64,000 nt of DNA, taken from assembly GCA_903823115.1 (NCBI GenBank), contig CAIJRN010000018.1:1-64000 (forward strand), given 5' to 3'. Shown here piece by piece: positions 17,336 to 30,308 of this stretch (position 1 is its first letter; each line of letters starts with the position of its first letter). Source of the stretch: an uncultured cyanobacterium (GTDB lineage Bacteria; Cyanobacteriota; Cyanobacteriia; PCC-6307; Cyanobiaceae). The notes beneath the pieces were generated by a model. It ran no database searches. It had not been told where the DNA came from and saw nothing but the letters and a program-made list of their open reading frames with translations. The translations under genes were made by a program, and so were the position numbers.

Positions 17336-18757
17336 GTGGCCGTGGGAGAAGGCTGGCAACTGCTCAAAATCCGCGGCATCCCCTTGAGGATTCGCCCCAC
17401 CTGGTTTGTGATTTTGTTCGTGGCCACGGTGGCCTTCGAGCAGCACTACCGGGTCAGCCTGACGGGCCAGGTGTCGCCTGGCCTGGTCTGGGTTGTGGCC
17501 CTGATCACGGCCGTGATGCTCTTCGTTTCCGTGCTGCTGCACGAACTGGGCCACTCCCTGGTGGCTCTCGCCCAGGGGGTGCAGGTCCGCAGCATCACCC
17601 TGTTTCTGCTCGGTGGCGTGGCCAGCGTTGAGCGGGAATGTTCCACCGCCATCGGAGCGCTGCTGGTGGCCGCGGCGGGACCGGCGGTCAGTTTTGTGCT
17701 GGCGATCAGCCTGCTCTCCCTGGGGCATCCGGCCTCCCACATCTCGCCGGTGCTCGGCGAGATGGTGAATCAACTCGGTGCGCTCAACCTCGTGCTGGCC
17801 CTGTTCAACCTGCTGCCGGGGCTGCCTCTCGATGGCGGCCTGATTGTCAAGGCGTTGGTCTGGCAGATCACCGGCAGTCAACGCCGCGGTGTGGAGGTCG
17901 CCAACGCCTGCGGTCGACTTCTGGCCTATCTGGCCATTTTCATCGGCAGCCTGCTGTTGCTGCGGGGCAGCGGCCTGGCCGGGATCTGGCTGATGATGCT
18001 CGGCTGGTTCGGCCTGGGGGCGGCCCGCAATCAGCAGCAGATGCTCCTTGTGCAGAAGGCTCTCAAGGACATCAAGGTCAAGGATGTGGCCCAGCGCCGT
18101 TACCGGGTGCTGGAAGCCTCCACCAGCCTGCGCCAACTCAGTCGCCTGCGGCTCGATGACGCCCCGACCATCAGCGACTCTCCAGCTGCCGAAGACCCCC
18201 TGAGTCGCGCGCCGAACCAGGCGACCCAGGGCCCCACTGGCGACACCTTTGCCGCCAGTGGGGCCCTGCCAGTGGCCGCAACCGAGTTGCCCGACTGGAT
18301 CCTCGTCTGTGATCGCGGCCGCTGGCGGGGACTGATCGACGATGTTCCGCTGCGGGATCTGCCGGTGCAGCGCTGGGACAGCGAACGGGTCGGCGATCAT
18401 CTGCGCCCCCTCAGCAGCCTGGCGTCGATCGCCGAATCGGCTCCGCTGTGGCAGGCGGCCCTGGAGCTGGAGCACAGTCCGCGGCTGCTGGTCCTCAGTC
18501 CGGCCGGGCTGCCCTGCGGCACCATTGAGCGGCCCGAACTGGGGGAAGCGGTGCTGCGCCGCCTGGGCCTGCGGCTGCCGGCTTCCCTGCTGGCCAACGC
18601 CCGCCGCCAGAGCGGCTACCCCCTCGGGCTGGCCCTGGGCCAGATCGCCAAGGGGATGGTGGGCACAGGTGAAGTCGGTTCGGCCCAAGAAGAGGGCCGT
18701 GTCGGGGCTGCAAGCGGCTGGGGCGACTCTCAGCGGCCGGGCGGCGATCAGGACTAG
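17336..18757 (+). CDS. site-2-protease-type M50 zinc metallopeptidase with CBS-like region
   Basis: A 473-residue membrane protease. The zinc motif HELGH occurs in a transmembrane segment at residue about 66, and NLLPGLPLDGG near residue 160 provides the second conserved site. About six hydrophobic segments precede residue 240. The C-terminal half looks like a CBS-type regulatory pair (KVKDVAQRRYRVL, then WILVCDRGRWRGLIDD). Such proteins cut membrane-embedded regulators; the substrate is unknown. The start is GTG 17336 or GTG 17342. Its 3' end overlaps the convergent lipoate-ligase-like gene by 4 bases. Confidence 0.9.
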   Translation: MAVGEGWQLLKIRGIPLRIRPTWFVILFVATVAFEQHYRVSLTGQVSPGLVWVVALITAVMLFVSVLLHELGHSLVALAQGVQVRSITLFLLGGVASVERECSTAIGALLVAAAGPAVSFVLAISLLSLGHPASHISPVLGEMVNQLGALNLVLALFNLLPGLPLDGGLIVKALVWQITGSQRRGVEVANACGRLLAYLAIFIGSLLLLRGSGLAGIWLMMLGWFGLGAARNQQQMLLVQKALKDIKVKDVAQRRYRVLEASTSLRQLSRLRLDDAPTISDSPAAEDPLSRAPNQATQGPTGDTFAASGALPVAATELPDWILVCDRGRWRGLIDDVPLRDLPVQRWDSERVGDHLRPLSSLASIAESAPLWQAALELEHSPRLLVLSPAGLPCGTIERPELGEAVLRRLGLRLPASLLANARRQSGYPLGLALGQIAKGMVGTGEVGSAQEEGRVGAASGWGDSQRPGGDQD

Positions 18758-19554
18758 TCCAGGGGTTCGGGCCGATCCGGCGACAGCCGATACCGCCCCT
18801 CCCTCTCGCCGATGGCCTGCCATTCCTGTGGGCTCAGTTCGCGGCTCTGCCAGGGAGTGGCGCCGCTAAAGGGCAGGTGGTGCTCGGCAGAACGCCTCAA
18901 CACCAGTTCCAGCTCCTGACCACTGATCGGCAGGCGAGGCAGTGCTGGTGGCGCCGAGCCGAACACCTGCCACCAGAGTTCAGCCGGCGGATCGATCAAG
19001 ATGCTGCCGTGTTGCAACAGTTGCCCGCGGCGCCAGAGCTGGGCACTGCCGATCCGCTTGGCACCGCAGGGGTGGATCAGATCGGCGGCCGTGCTGCTCG
19101 CAAAGCAGCCGACAGCCTGGTGAGTGGCTGGCGAGCTGCCAAAGTCCAGCGGCATTCCGATGGCGGCAAAACCCTGCCGCAACCAGTCGCAGGCCCGTTC
19201 ATAGGCCTGGCGGCGACGGCTCGGAGCCGCAGGCCAGATCAGGGCATAGGTGAGCTCGGCGGCATGGAGCACGGCGCGACCACCACTGGGACGCCGCACC
19301 AACTGCAACTGCCCCCGAGCCGCCAGATGCTGCCAGTGGGGCTCGATTCGTTGCTGGTGGAAGCCGAGCGACAGGGTGGGCCGGGACCAGCGGTAGAAGC
19401 GCAGCACCGGAGCCGCAACCACCCGGGGGTCCAGGGAGTGCTCCAGAAGCCAGGCGTCGATCGCCATCTGGCGGCATCCCTCGAGCTCCAGGGTGGGGAT
19501 CAGGCGCAGCCCAGGGGTCGCCTCCACCTGCAGCAGCGGCGCTGGGGCGATCAA
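18754..19554 (-). CDS. lipoate/octanoate ligase-family protein
   Basis: A 266-residue BPL/LplA/LipB-fold protein. RRPSGGRAVLHAAELTYALI matches the ligand-binding motif and CGAKRIGSAQLWRRG the conserved-lysine motif. It would attach lipoyl or octanoyl groups to dehydrogenase E2 or glycine-cleavage H protein. Ligase and transferase (LipM-like) activities cannot be told apart from sequence alone. Its start overlaps the stop of the upstream CRR6-like gene by 4 bases, so the two are probably co-translated. Confidence 0.85.
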   Translation of the reverse strand: MIAPAPLLQVEATPGLRLIPTLELEGCRQMAIDAWLLEHSLDPRVVAAPVLRFYRWSRPTLSLGFHQQRIEPHWQHLAARGQLQLVRRPSGGRAVLHAAELTYALIWPAAPSRRRQAYERACDWLRQGFAAIGMPLDFGSSPATHQAVGCFASSTAADLIHPCGAKRIGSAQLWRRGQLLQHGSILIDPPAELWWQVFGSAPPALPRLPISGQELELVLRRSAEHHLPFSGATPWQSRELSPQEWQAIGEREGRYRLSPDRPEPLD

Positions 19555-20048
19555 GGCGTCGGCAGGGCCTCCCAGAACCCCGCATCGAGCTCAAAACCGA
19601 GCACTGCAGCCATCTGGCTGAGGCTGCCGCGGCAACTGAGCCCTTCTAGACGGGCGAGATGGTCCAGCAGAAACAACCGGTGTGTGATCCACAGCTCCAG
19701 GCTCTCGGCCGCGAAACGAATCCCTTCGGTGCGACTGAAGCCATGGGGCAGCAGCATCGCCACATGGCGCGTGAGCTGGCCGCTGCTGCGCTCCAGCAAC
19801 AGCGGCAACCAGGGCAGCAGGGCATCGGCCCGCAGGCTCCACAGCCGCACCTCGGCGATCTCCGAGAGCTCGCGGGGATCCTCCGGCTGGCGAGGCCATT
19901 CGAGCGCCAGGGTGAGGCTGCCACTGCGTTCCAGCAGCTCAGGCAATGACCGACTCGCCAGGTCCTCCAAGGGGGTGAGGTCGAGCTGGCGGATCGCCAG
20001 CGCAGGGATCGCAAGCGGCCCGGACGGAGTCGCTGAAGGGGATGCCAT
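19551..20048 (-). CDS. CRR6-like (DUF1817) protein
   Basis: A 165-residue soluble protein starting at the ATG at 20048. It resembles the cyanobacterial/plant CRR6 family (LPHGFSRTEGIRFAAESLEL; LFLLDHLARLEGL), which matures the NdhI subunit of the NDH-1 complex. The call rests on overall pattern rather than a catalytic motif, so an unrelated DUF1817-like role is possible. NDH-1 genes in the same window fit but do not prove the assignment. Confidence 0.65.
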   Translation of the reverse strand: MASPSATPSGPLAIPALAIRQLDLTPLEDLASRSLPELLERSGSLTLALEWPRQPEDPRELSEIAEVRLWSLRADALLPWLPLLLERSSGQLTRHVAMLLPHGFSRTEGIRFAAESLELWITHRLFLLDHLARLEGLSCRGSLSQMAAVLGFELDAGFWEALPTP

Positions 20049-20130
20049 CAAGAGCTGTGACAGGGCAGTGCCGCAGGCTGGACCGTAGCCCGCCGAAGCC
20101 GAAGAATGGGGCGATCGCTTTCTCCTCCAG

Positions 20131-20232
20131 ATGACCATGATCAACCAAATTGAAGTGCTGATCGCGCTGGTCGTTGCCGCCCACGCCGGTGTTCTGGCGG
20201 TGCGCCTCTGCTTCAGCCTGTACAAGGCCTGA
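20131..20232 (+). CDS. psaM: photosystem I subunit XII
   Basis: A 33-residue single-span protein (or 31 residues from ATG 20137). INQIEVLIALVVAAH, then GVLAVRL and the end FSLYKA match PsaM, a small membrane subunit at the trimer interface of photosystem I. It stands alone, divergent from the CRR6-like gene. Confidence 0.88.
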   Translation: MTMINQIEVLIALVVAAHAGVLAVRLCFSLYKA

Positions 20233-20432
20233 AGCCTTTGCGGCTTTCCCTTGGCAAGCCCCGGCTGGCCTGCTAAAAGCAGTCAATCCGACCCCCCACT
20301 TCGGTGCCCGTCTCCCCCAGCAGCCAGCCTCGCCGCTCCACCGGCCGCCATTGGCCATCCAATGAGGATGGCCAGGCTCGTGCTGCTGTAGCCCATGCCT
20401 CCCTCCATGAGGTCGGCCCAGGCGAGCAGCGC

Positions 20433-20855
20433 ATGGACAAACCCAACCCCGCCATTCGCAACGCCACCCTGGCGATGTTGGGCGCCGATGGTGAGTTGAT
20501 CACTTTGTCGAACGAACGGCGTGAGCTGCTGTGCAGCGTCATCGGACTGGCCGTGAAGTTCGGCCTGGTGGCTGTGGCGGCCGTCAGTCTGTTTCGGCTT
20601 TCGGCGGCCTACCAGCAGCGCATGGACCGGCAAGGGGAGATCTCCGCGGTACTCGAACTGGAAACCGCCAAGCTGATCAAGTCCCGCGAGCGCTTTGACC
20701 AGCTGTTCACGGTGTCCGGCGAACAGCAGTTGATCCGCGAGCAGAGCCAATGGATCGCTCCCAACAGGCTGCGGGTGGTCTGGCAGCCGGGCGCCTCATT
20801 TCCAACTGTTGAAACCGCCAGCGCCCCTCCCAGCAAGGCGCTGACCCGTCCCTAG
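20433..20855 (+). CDS. hypothetical single-span membrane protein
   Basis: A 140-residue protein from the ATG at 20433. One transmembrane segment (FGLVAVAAVSLFRLSAAY) is followed by a coiled-coil-like stretch rich in Glu and Arg (AVLELETAKLIKSRERFDQL) and a short C-terminal domain. No family is recognised. It lies 35 bases before por on the same strand, so it may share the por transcript. Confidence 0.7.
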   Translation: MDKPNPAIRNATLAMLGADGELITLSNERRELLCSVIGLAVKFGLVAVAAVSLFRLSAAYQQRMDRQGEISAVLELETAKLIKSRERFDQLFTVSGEQQLIREQSQWIAPNRLRVVWQPGASFPTVETASAPPSKALTRP

Positions 20856-20860
20856 GTTGA

Positions 20861-21916
<1,056 letters not shown>

Positions 21917-22543
21917 ATCCGCTTCCGGGACCCGATCCAGCTGCTGATCAGGTCGCTAGATCGGGTCCCATGCAGTCCAGCAACTGCCGTCCAGAGACTG
22001 AAGGGGATGAGATCCGTTGGATCACGGAGCTGAACCTGACCAACGGCAGATTTCAGCTTCGATGCGGCACATCTCGATGCCAAACTTGATGAGCAAGATG
22101 GGATCAAAGTCGGGCTGCCGATTGGCGTCGCTGCCATGTCATGCCAGCTGAATCAGGCGACAGACGCTATTCCTGAGCTCGTCAATCTGGACCGACACAG
22201 CCAGTAGCCAGTAGCCAGCAACCAGGAGTCATCTTCTTGTTCTGAAGACAATCGCTGATTCGGCTTCAAGGGCCAGCAGGCGAGCCTGGTGGCAAGCCGC
22301 GATTCACCGGCCTTGCCCGTTCGGATCGCCCCTTCGCCGGGAACAGTGTCATCAGCGGCCATGGCGTCGCAATGTCCCTCATGATTGTCGGGGTACCAGA
22401 TGCTTTGGACGTCTGATCCCTTGATCCATCCGGTAGCCCCTGGTCCCTCGCCAAACCGTGCATTTCTGTGCATTTTCTCGCGCAGTGCTGGCCCGCCTCT
22501 GGCTGATCCTGCTAACAAGAGACGAGCTGTGCTGTCTGCCCCG
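21917..22543. other. long gene-poor stretch after por with possible gene remnant
   Basis: These 627 bases look lower in GC and contain no convincing intact gene. A strong inverted repeat lies at 21927-21969. From about 22050 to 22207 one plus-strand frame reads ADFSFDAAHLDAKLDEQDG and continues to a stop after LVNLDRHSQ; it has protein-like composition but no start and a preceding stop. A short direct repeat (AGCCAGT, twice) follows at about 22199-22214. Decay of a transferred gene is one explanation. Confidence 0.4.
21927..21969. repeat. 11-bp inverted repeat just after por
   Basis: GGGACCCGATC at 21927-21937 pairs perfectly with GATCGGGTCCC at 21959-21969 across a 21-base loop. It starts 11 bases after the por stop. 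There is no T-tract, so it may stabilise the mRNA end rather than terminate transcription. Confidence 0.55.
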
Positions 22544-23158
22544 ATGTCCCGCTTGCTGCGCTGGGGGATTGGCCTGTTGTTGATCGCCAGCCTCCTCTTC
22601 GCCGCCTTCTTCCTGCTGCCGTTTCGCTCCTGGTTGCCGGGCGGCACCGTGGCCGATGTGGCGACGGCTGAGGTGGTCAATGGCTCTGCCTTCAATCGAC
22701 TGTTTCCCAGCCCCGAACCGGGAGAACAGCTGGTCTTCACCCAGGAGAAACGCGGCTTCAGCGAAGCGCGGCTCAAACAGGGGCAGTCGATCAAGGCCCT
22801 GCTGGCGATTTCCGACACCACGACCGCCCCAGAGGCCCGCAGCAAGTTCGAGGCCAGTTCCCAGCAGCTGCAGGGATGGCCCCTGGTGGAACAGGGCAAT
22901 CAGGCCAGTGCCTTGCTGGTGGCCGAGCGCTTTCAGGTGAAGGTGATCGGCCAGGGCGCAGGCCTGGACGCCGAGCAGCGGCATGAACTGATCGGCGCCT
23001 TTGATCTCCATGGTCTGGCCGCCCTCAAGCCCGCCAGAGCTGCACGGGCGCCCAAGGTCCTGGCTCCGGGGAGCCGGCAGCCCGTGAAGATCCCCGTCTC
23101 CGCCGCCGAGAAGCAGGCCGCCCAATCCGTTCCTTCCGTTCTGGAGCCCGCCGCATGA
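22544..23158 (+). CDS. hypothetical membrane-anchored protein beside chlL
   Basis: A 204-residue protein. An N-terminal transmembrane segment (IGLLLIASLLFAAFFLLPF) is followed by a periplasmic-type or lumenal soluble domain and a Pro/Ala-rich tail. The start is ATG 22544; GTG 22529 is possible. The stop overlaps the next gene by 4 bases (ATGA), so the pair is co-translated. No known family is recognised. Its position between por and chlL suggests, but does not show, a link to pigment synthesis or thylakoids. Confidence 0.7.
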   Translation: MSRLLRWGIGLLLIASLLFAAFFLLPFRSWLPGGTVADVATAEVVNGSAFNRLFPSPEPGEQLVFTQEKRGFSEARLKQGQSIKALLAISDTTTAPEARSKFEASSQQLQGWPLVEQGNQASALLVAERFQVKVIGQGAGLDAEQRHELIGAFDLHGLAALKPARAARAPKVLAPGSRQPVKIPVSAAEKQAAQSVPSVLEPAA

Positions 23159-24039
23159 GCACCGTTCTCGAACGCCTTGATCGTCTGCCGCGGCGCAATC
23201 TCACCGTGCTGGCGCTGAAGGGGATCAGCACCCTGGTGCCCGGCGGCTGGCAGAACATCACCAGTGCCAGCGAGCTGATCGCCGGGGTGATGGGCAGTGA
23301 CGACCCGGCGCTGATCACCCAGGTTCGGGCGCGGGCCGATGGTCTCAGCCGGGCGCGCCATGAGGGCTATGGCCGGGCCCTGAGCCTTTATGACGCCGTC
23401 AATCGATCGCAGAAGGCGGCCGGGGGCCTGAGGCTTCTGGCCAATGTGGGCGGAGCCCTGCCGCTGGTGAAGCGCGTGGCCAACCTGACCCCAACCAGCG
23501 ACACGCTTCAGGCCGTGGATCTCAGTCTCAAGGTGGCGGCAGAGATGCTGGCCTTCACCCAGGTGAATGGCCTGCCGGGCGACAGTTTTGCCGAGTTCGG
23601 CGCCAGTCTCAATGAATATGCCGGCGAAGCACGGGTGCGCATGGCGGCGCTGATCTGCTTCGATGCCCTGCTGCCCCTGGGGGATCAGGCCCTGCAGCGA
23701 CTCGATGGCCTGCTCGGCGGGGTGGGGCAGCAGGAGTTGCGCCTCTCGCCCGCCTACGCCGGCATGGCGGCGATGATCCCGGGCCGGGGGGATGAAGCCC
23801 ACCTGGGCTTTCTCAGGCGGGGAGTGGATCAGTGGCTGGGCTGGGCCGGTGGCTTCGTCGGCAACCTGGGGCTGAGCGGCCAGAAGGCGGTGCAAGCCCT
23901 GGAGAGCACCCTGGGCCCCTGGCAGGGGGGCTTTGAGCAGCTCGCCACCTTCCTCGACGCCTTCACCGATACCTACCAGCACACGGGCGTTCAGGCGGTC
24001 GCCAGGCGGCTGGTGGAGCGGGCCGCTGCCGAGATCTAG
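23155..24039 (+). CDS. hypothetical protein, 294 residues
   Basis: A mostly helical, Ala/Leu/Gly-rich protein with no signal peptide. GGWQNITSASELIAGVMG near the N-terminus and GAALICFDALLP-like segments resemble no family that I recognise. It overlaps the preceding membrane-protein gene by 4 bases and ends 141 bases before the convergent chlL gene. Confidence 0.7.
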   Translation: MSTVLERLDRLPRRNLTVLALKGISTLVPGGWQNITSASELIAGVMGSDDPALITQVRARADGLSRARHEGYGRALSLYDAVNRSQKAAGGLRLLANVGGALPLVKRVANLTPTSDTLQAVDLSLKVAAEMLAFTQVNGLPGDSFAEFGASLNEYAGEARVRMAALICFDALLPLGDQALQRLDGLLGGVGQQELRLSPAYAGMAAMIPGRGDEAHLGFLRRGVDQWLGWAGGFVGNLGLSGQKAVQALESTLGPWQGGFEQLATFLDAFTDTYQHTGVQAVARRLVERAAAEI

Positions 24040-24180
24040 GCGCGAAGCCAGGCCGCTGGCTGGAGGCTCAGCCGCGGCTGGCCGCGGCCGCTGCGATCGA
24101 TTGGAGACGTCGAGAGTGTGGCCGGCAGCTGTGGGGCCGCCCTTGGGCAACCAGGCTGTCCGGCCACCAGCGCCGCAGGA

Positions 24181-25134
<954 letters not shown>

Positions 25135-25145
25135 TCAGCGCTAAG

Positions 25146-25192
25146 CCTGACCAGTCAGGGACAGGAGTGTCGGATGGGCATGCAAACCGACA
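25146..25192. promoter_or_regulatory. two inverted repeats upstream of chlL
   Basis: CCTGA-CCAG-TCAGG (25146-25159) and TGTCGG-N13-CCGACA (25168-25192) lie 60-105 bases before the chlL start in the AT-richer chlB-chlL gap (25087-25304). They are candidate operator sites for a separate chlL promoter. No regulator is identified. Confidence 0.4.
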
Positions 25193-25304
25193 CATTGTCA
25201 CGAGCTGATCCAGGCGTCGATGGAGTCCTTGGCATTGGAAAGGCCACTTTTTCGAAGCCGAAACCCGGGCTTTGACTAGAAGTAAAAATACTCATGTCCT
25301 GGGT

Positions 25305-27026
25305 TCAGTGGCTGAAGTGGGCCTTGGCGTCGTAGAGGGTTTCGGCATCAATCAGGGCAATGCCCCGTTCGCGGGCAAAGCTCTCGGTGTTGCGTCGCAC
25401 CTTGCTGCGCACAAAGAAGGGGATCTTGTGTAATTCCGCTTCCCCGTCCGCACCCCAGCGGGGCTCGACCGCGGCGGCGGGCGGTGCCTCCAGAGTGGCG
25501 GTGGCCGTGGCGGCACTGGCGGCAACTGGGGCCGTCGCCAGTGCCGGTTCAGGGGCCGCCGTCGTGGCAACAGGCAGGGCCCCAGGGCCCTGATGCACCG
25601 GGTCGGCAGCTGGGGTCATCGACGGGGCGCCATCACCGAGGTGGCTGCGATGGCCATCCACAAACTCAAAGTCATGGCGGAACATGCCGATCAGGTGTTC
25701 CTCCAGACCCATCATCAAGGGGTGCACCCAGCTGTCGAAGATCACATTCGCCCCCTCCCAGCCCATCTGGGGTGCGTAGCGGGCCGGGACGTCCTGGACG
25801 TGCAGGGGCGTACTGATCACGGCGCAGGGCACGCCGAGGCGCTTGGCACTGTGGCGCTCCATCTGGGTACCCAGGACCAGCTCCGGGGCCGCCTCGGCCA
25901 TCGCCTTCTCCACCGCCAGGTAGTCGTCGGTGATCAGGGCCTCAAGCCCCAGCGCCTTGGCCGCAGCCCGCACCTCGCGCGCCTGCTCGCGGCTGTAGCT
26001 GCCGAGGCCCACCACCTCAAAGCCCAGCTCCTTGCTGGCGATGCGGGCGGCGGCCACCGCATGGGTGGCATCGCCGAAGATGAACACCCGCTTGCCGGTG
26101 AGGTAGGTCGAGTCGACCGAGCGGGAATACCAGGGAAGCCTGGAGGCCGAAGCGGCCGTTGCCGGCAGGCCTGGAGCCGAGCCACCGTTGCTGACGGCGC
26201 CATCGGCGCTGGCGATTCCGAGCAGCGTGGTGATCTCCTGCAGGAAGGCCTCGGTGGCGCCGATGCCGATCGGCACGGTGCGCACCACCGGCATCCCGAA
26301 GCTGCGCTCCAACCAGGAGCAGACCGAATCCGCCACCTCCGGATAGAGACAGACGTTGGCATCGGCACTGGGGAGCCGCAGCAGATCAGCGGGACGGGCC
26401 CCCAGGGGCGCCACCACCGCCACATCGATGCCGTGCTCCTGGAGCAGGCCCGTGACTTCCTTGACATCGTCGCGGCAGCGGAACCCCAGCAAGGTGGGCC
26501 CGAGCAGATTCACCCGTGGCCGCCGGCCCTCCTGTTGCCAGCGCTGGGCTGATGGTTTCGGCGTACCCGGTGGCGGCACCTGGGCTTTCAGCAGGCTGCG
26601 CACCAGCTGATAAAAGGTTTCGGCCGCTCCCCAATTCTCCTTTTTGGAGTAGGCCGGAAGATCCAGGCTGACCATCGGGATGCCGCCCAGATCCATGCCC
26701 GCGGCCAGGGCGCCGGGTTGATCCTGGATCAGTTCGGCGGTGCAGCTCTCGCCCACCAGCAGGGCCTCGGGCTGGAAGCGCTGCACGGCGTCGGCGATCG
26801 TGCGCTTGACCAGTTCGGCGGTGTCACCGCCGAGATCGCGGGCCTGGAAGGTGGTGTAGGTGACGGGCGGCCGGCGATCACGCCGCTCGATCATCGTGAA
26901 CAGCAGGTCGGCGTAGGTGTCGCCTTGCGGCGCGTGCAGCACGTAGTGCACCCCCTCCATCGAGGCGGCGATGCGCAGCGCACCGACGTGGGGCGGGCCT
27001 TCGTAGGTCCAGAGCGTCAGTTCCAT
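25305..27026 (-). CDS. chlB: dark-operative protochlorophyllide reductase subunit B
   Basis: With ChlN it forms the catalytic NifDK-like component that binds protochlorophyllide. The N-terminus [18 protein letters not shown], the [14 protein letters not shown] segment and the C-terminal [19 protein letters not shown] domain are diagnostic. At 573 residues it is about 50 longer than usual. Much of the excess is an Ala/Pro/Thr-rich linker at residues about 465-520 before the C-terminal domain. Confidence 0.96.
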   Translation of the reverse strand: MELTLWTYEGPPHVGALRIAASMEGVHYVLHAPQGDTYADLLFTMIERRDRRPPVTYTTFQARDLGGDTAELVKRTIADAVQRFQPEALLVGESCTAELIQDQPGALAAGMDLGGIPMVSLDLPAYSKKENWGAAETFYQLVRSLLKAQVPPPGTPKPSAQRWQQEGRRPRVNLLGPTLLGFRCRDDVKEVTGLLQEHGIDVAVVAPLGARPADLLRLPSADANVCLYPEVADSVCSWLERSFGMPVVRTVPIGIGATEAFLQEITTLLGIASADGAVSNGGSAPGLPATAASASRLPWYSRSVDSTYLTGKRVFIFGDATHAVAAARIASKELGFEVVGLGSYSREQAREVRAAAKALGLEALITDDYLAVEKAMAEAAPELVLGTQMERHSAKRLGVPCAVISTPLHVQDVPARYAPQMGWEGANVIFDSWVHPLMMGLEEHLIGMFRHDFEFVDGHRSHLGDGAPSMTPAADPVHQGPGALPVATTAAPEPALATAPVAASAATATATLEAPPAAAVEPRWGADGEAELHKIPFFVRSKVRRNTESFARERGIALIDAETLYDAKAHFSH

Positions 27027-27173
27027 GGGGTGGAGCGAGGAAACAGGGAACGGGGGAAAGCTGGAAAAGCCCGGCGGCGGAGCGGAGCCAATGGTTGAGC
27101 CGGCGCTCGCAGGCCGCGAAGCAGGGGCCGAACACGGCTGCGGTGGCAGGCCTCAACCTGGCCACCGGCCGGT

Positions 27174-28490
<1,317 letters not shown>

Positions 28491-28580
28491 CTAGCGAGGC
28501 TGGAGCCGCTGGCGCAGGACTGCGTTACATCTGTTCGGGATTGCGGCCTGGAGGTCACGATTCCGGCACAGGAGGCCGCT

Positions 28581-29081
28581 TCAGAGGCGACGGCGGAAGC
28601 CTTCGCTGAAGCCCGTCGCGGCCCGCTCAGCGGACTCGGCGGCGCGGCTGAGCTTCCAGACATTGCGGCTCAGCCGCCGGGCCACCAGGCCGCCCCTTTC
28701 GATCACGGCAGCACCGGGGCGGGCGCCGAGCAGCTGGCTCACCTCGGCGGTGCTCAGGGGGGCGCCGGTCTGCAGGGCCAGCTGGGTGAGTTCAAGCCGC
28801 TGGCGCAGGCCCGTCAGATCGGCCTGACCACCGTCCTCGTCGTCGTTCCAGATCCAGGGCTGATCCTGGCCGGCGGCGGCCATCCTGCGCATCAGCCCAA
28901 GGCCGATGAAGGCGAGGGCCTGCTCCGGTTTGATCCCTTGCTCCGCCGCCTGGGCGATCCAATCAGGCCACATCGCGCGATTGTCATCGCTGGGGATCGC
29001 CTCGCTGGCCGTGGCCCCCAGGGGGCGAGCGGCTTCGGGACTGACCGACCGGGAAGCGTCAGCGGAACGTCGGCTGGCCAT
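28581..29081 (-). CDS. hypothetical protein with possible helix-turn-helix
   Basis: A 166-residue protein from the ATG at 29081 (an upstream in-frame ATG at 29261 is possible). After a low-complexity N-terminus, the C-terminal segment PLSTAEVSQLLGARPG, followed by GGLVARRLSRNVWKLSR, resembles a winged-helix DNA-binding fold. It lies between chlN and csoS1D, divergent from the latter. The function is unknown. Confidence 0.6.
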   Translation of the reverse strand: MASRRSADASRSVSPEAARPLGATASEAIPSDDNRAMWPDWIAQAAEQGIKPEQALAFIGLGLMRRMAAAGQDQPWIWNDDEDGGQADLTGLRQRLELTQLALQTGAPLSTAEVSQLLGARPGAAVIERGGLVARRLSRNVWKLSRAAESAERAATGFSEGFRRRL

Positions 29082-29450
29082 GGCGATCGCGGTGAAGTTG
29101 GCCGGACGGTACCGGCTGGGCCAGGCGCCGCAAGGGCCGTAGCCGGCCTCTGGAACCGGTTCTACTGCGGCCAGGTCCGCCGGGGACAGCCCCGAAGCAG
29201 CCCTCTGCTCAGCCGCGATTGAGGCCATCCGGCAACGGATGGACACCAACGACCGTGCCATCGGCGCCGCTGATGGGCCTGATCGCGAGTCCTGATCGCC
29301 GAGCTGGGGCCAGAGCCCCCGGATCAGGGGTCTTGTCAGGAGTTCGGGATCGTCTCACCGGTAGGATCCGCAGCAACTTCATGGCGCCGTCAGCCCTGGT
29401 CTGGGTTCAGGCGTCATGCGCACTTTGCGAGGTGGCGCGACGGCGCCCTG
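29082..29450. other. intergenic region before csoS1D
   Basis: A divergent spacer between the hypothetical gene (minus) and csoS1D (plus). A TAGGAT element at about 29362-29367 could be a -10 box for csoS1D; the best TTGTCA-type -35 lies too far upstream, so the promoter call is weak. No small gene was recognised. Confidence 0.3.
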
Positions 29451-30251
29451 ATGGACTCCAGGTTTTCCCGCTCTCTCTCCAGCGACGACCGTGCCATCAG
29501 CCGGCGCCGTGGAACGCTGCGGGTCGGCGGCACCGAGATCACCGGCAGCGCCGGGATCGGCGATCGCGATGGTGCCAGCTGTGTGATCACCACGGACAGT
29601 GAAGGACGGCGCATCGCCCGCCAGTCCAGTCACGTGCAGTCGATCGAGTTGCGCACCTATGTGTTCCTCGATTCGCTCCAGCCCCAGCTGGCGGCCTACA
29701 TGGGCACCGTCTCCCAGGGTTTTCTGCCGATTCCCGGCGATGCCTGCCTGTGGCTGGAAGTGTCGCCGGGCATGGCCGTGCACCGGGTCACCGATATCGC
29801 CCTCAAGGCCAGCACGGTGCGCCTTGGCCAGATGGTGGTGGAGCGGGCCTTCGGCTCGATCGCCATGTACCACCGCGACCAGAGCAACGTGCTCCACTCC
29901 GGTGAGGTGGTGCTGGAGGCCATCGGCAGCAGCATTGATCGCCGCAGCCGCTGTGAGGTGACCTGGACGGAGATCATCCGCGCCATCACTCCGGACCACG
30001 CCGTCCTGATCAATCGCCTCAATCGCCGCGGTTCGATGATCCAGGCGGGCATGAGCATGTTCATTCTCGAGACCGAGCCCGCCGGCTACGTGCTGATGGC
30101 TGCCAACGAGGCCGAGAAGTCGTCGAACATCACCGTGGTGGATGTCAAGGCCGTGGGCGCCTTCGGCCGTCTCACCCTCGCTGGCAAGGAGGGCGATGTG
30201 GAGGAGGCGGCTTCGGCGGCCATGCGGGCCGTGGCCCACATCAACGCCTGA
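29451..30251 (+). CDS. csoS1D: carboxysome shell protein CsoS1D
   Basis: A 266-residue tandem-BMC-domain protein that forms stacked trimers with a gated pore in the alpha-carboxysome shell. An N-terminal extension of about 55 residues precedes two BMC-like domains (around [16 protein letters not shown] and [14 protein letters not shown]-type segments), ending in [14 protein letters not shown]. Its position upstream of the main cso operon is typical of alpha-cyanobacteria. Confidence 0.94.
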   Translation: MDSRFSRSLSSDDRAISRRRGTLRVGGTEITGSAGIGDRDGASCVITTDSEGRRIARQSSHVQSIELRTYVFLDSLQPQLAAYMGTVSQGFLPIPGDACLWLEVSPGMAVHRVTDIALKASTVRLGQMVVERAFGSIAMYHRDQSNVLHSGEVVLEAIGSSIDRRSRCEVTWTEIIRAITPDHAVLINRLNRRGSMIQAGMSMFILETEPAGYVLMAANEAEKSSNITVVDVKAVGAFGRLTLAGKEGDVEEAASAAMRAVAHINA

Positions 30252-30308
30252 ACCCCCCTGGCGCTCAGGCCAGAGCGATCAGAGCAGCACCCGTCCATTC
30301 CCAGCCTG

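Noticed and set aside
16523-18823. Long minus-strand frame (766 codons) across trpF and the M50 gene
   Set aside because: It overlaps two well-supported genes in other frames and has no recognisable domains.
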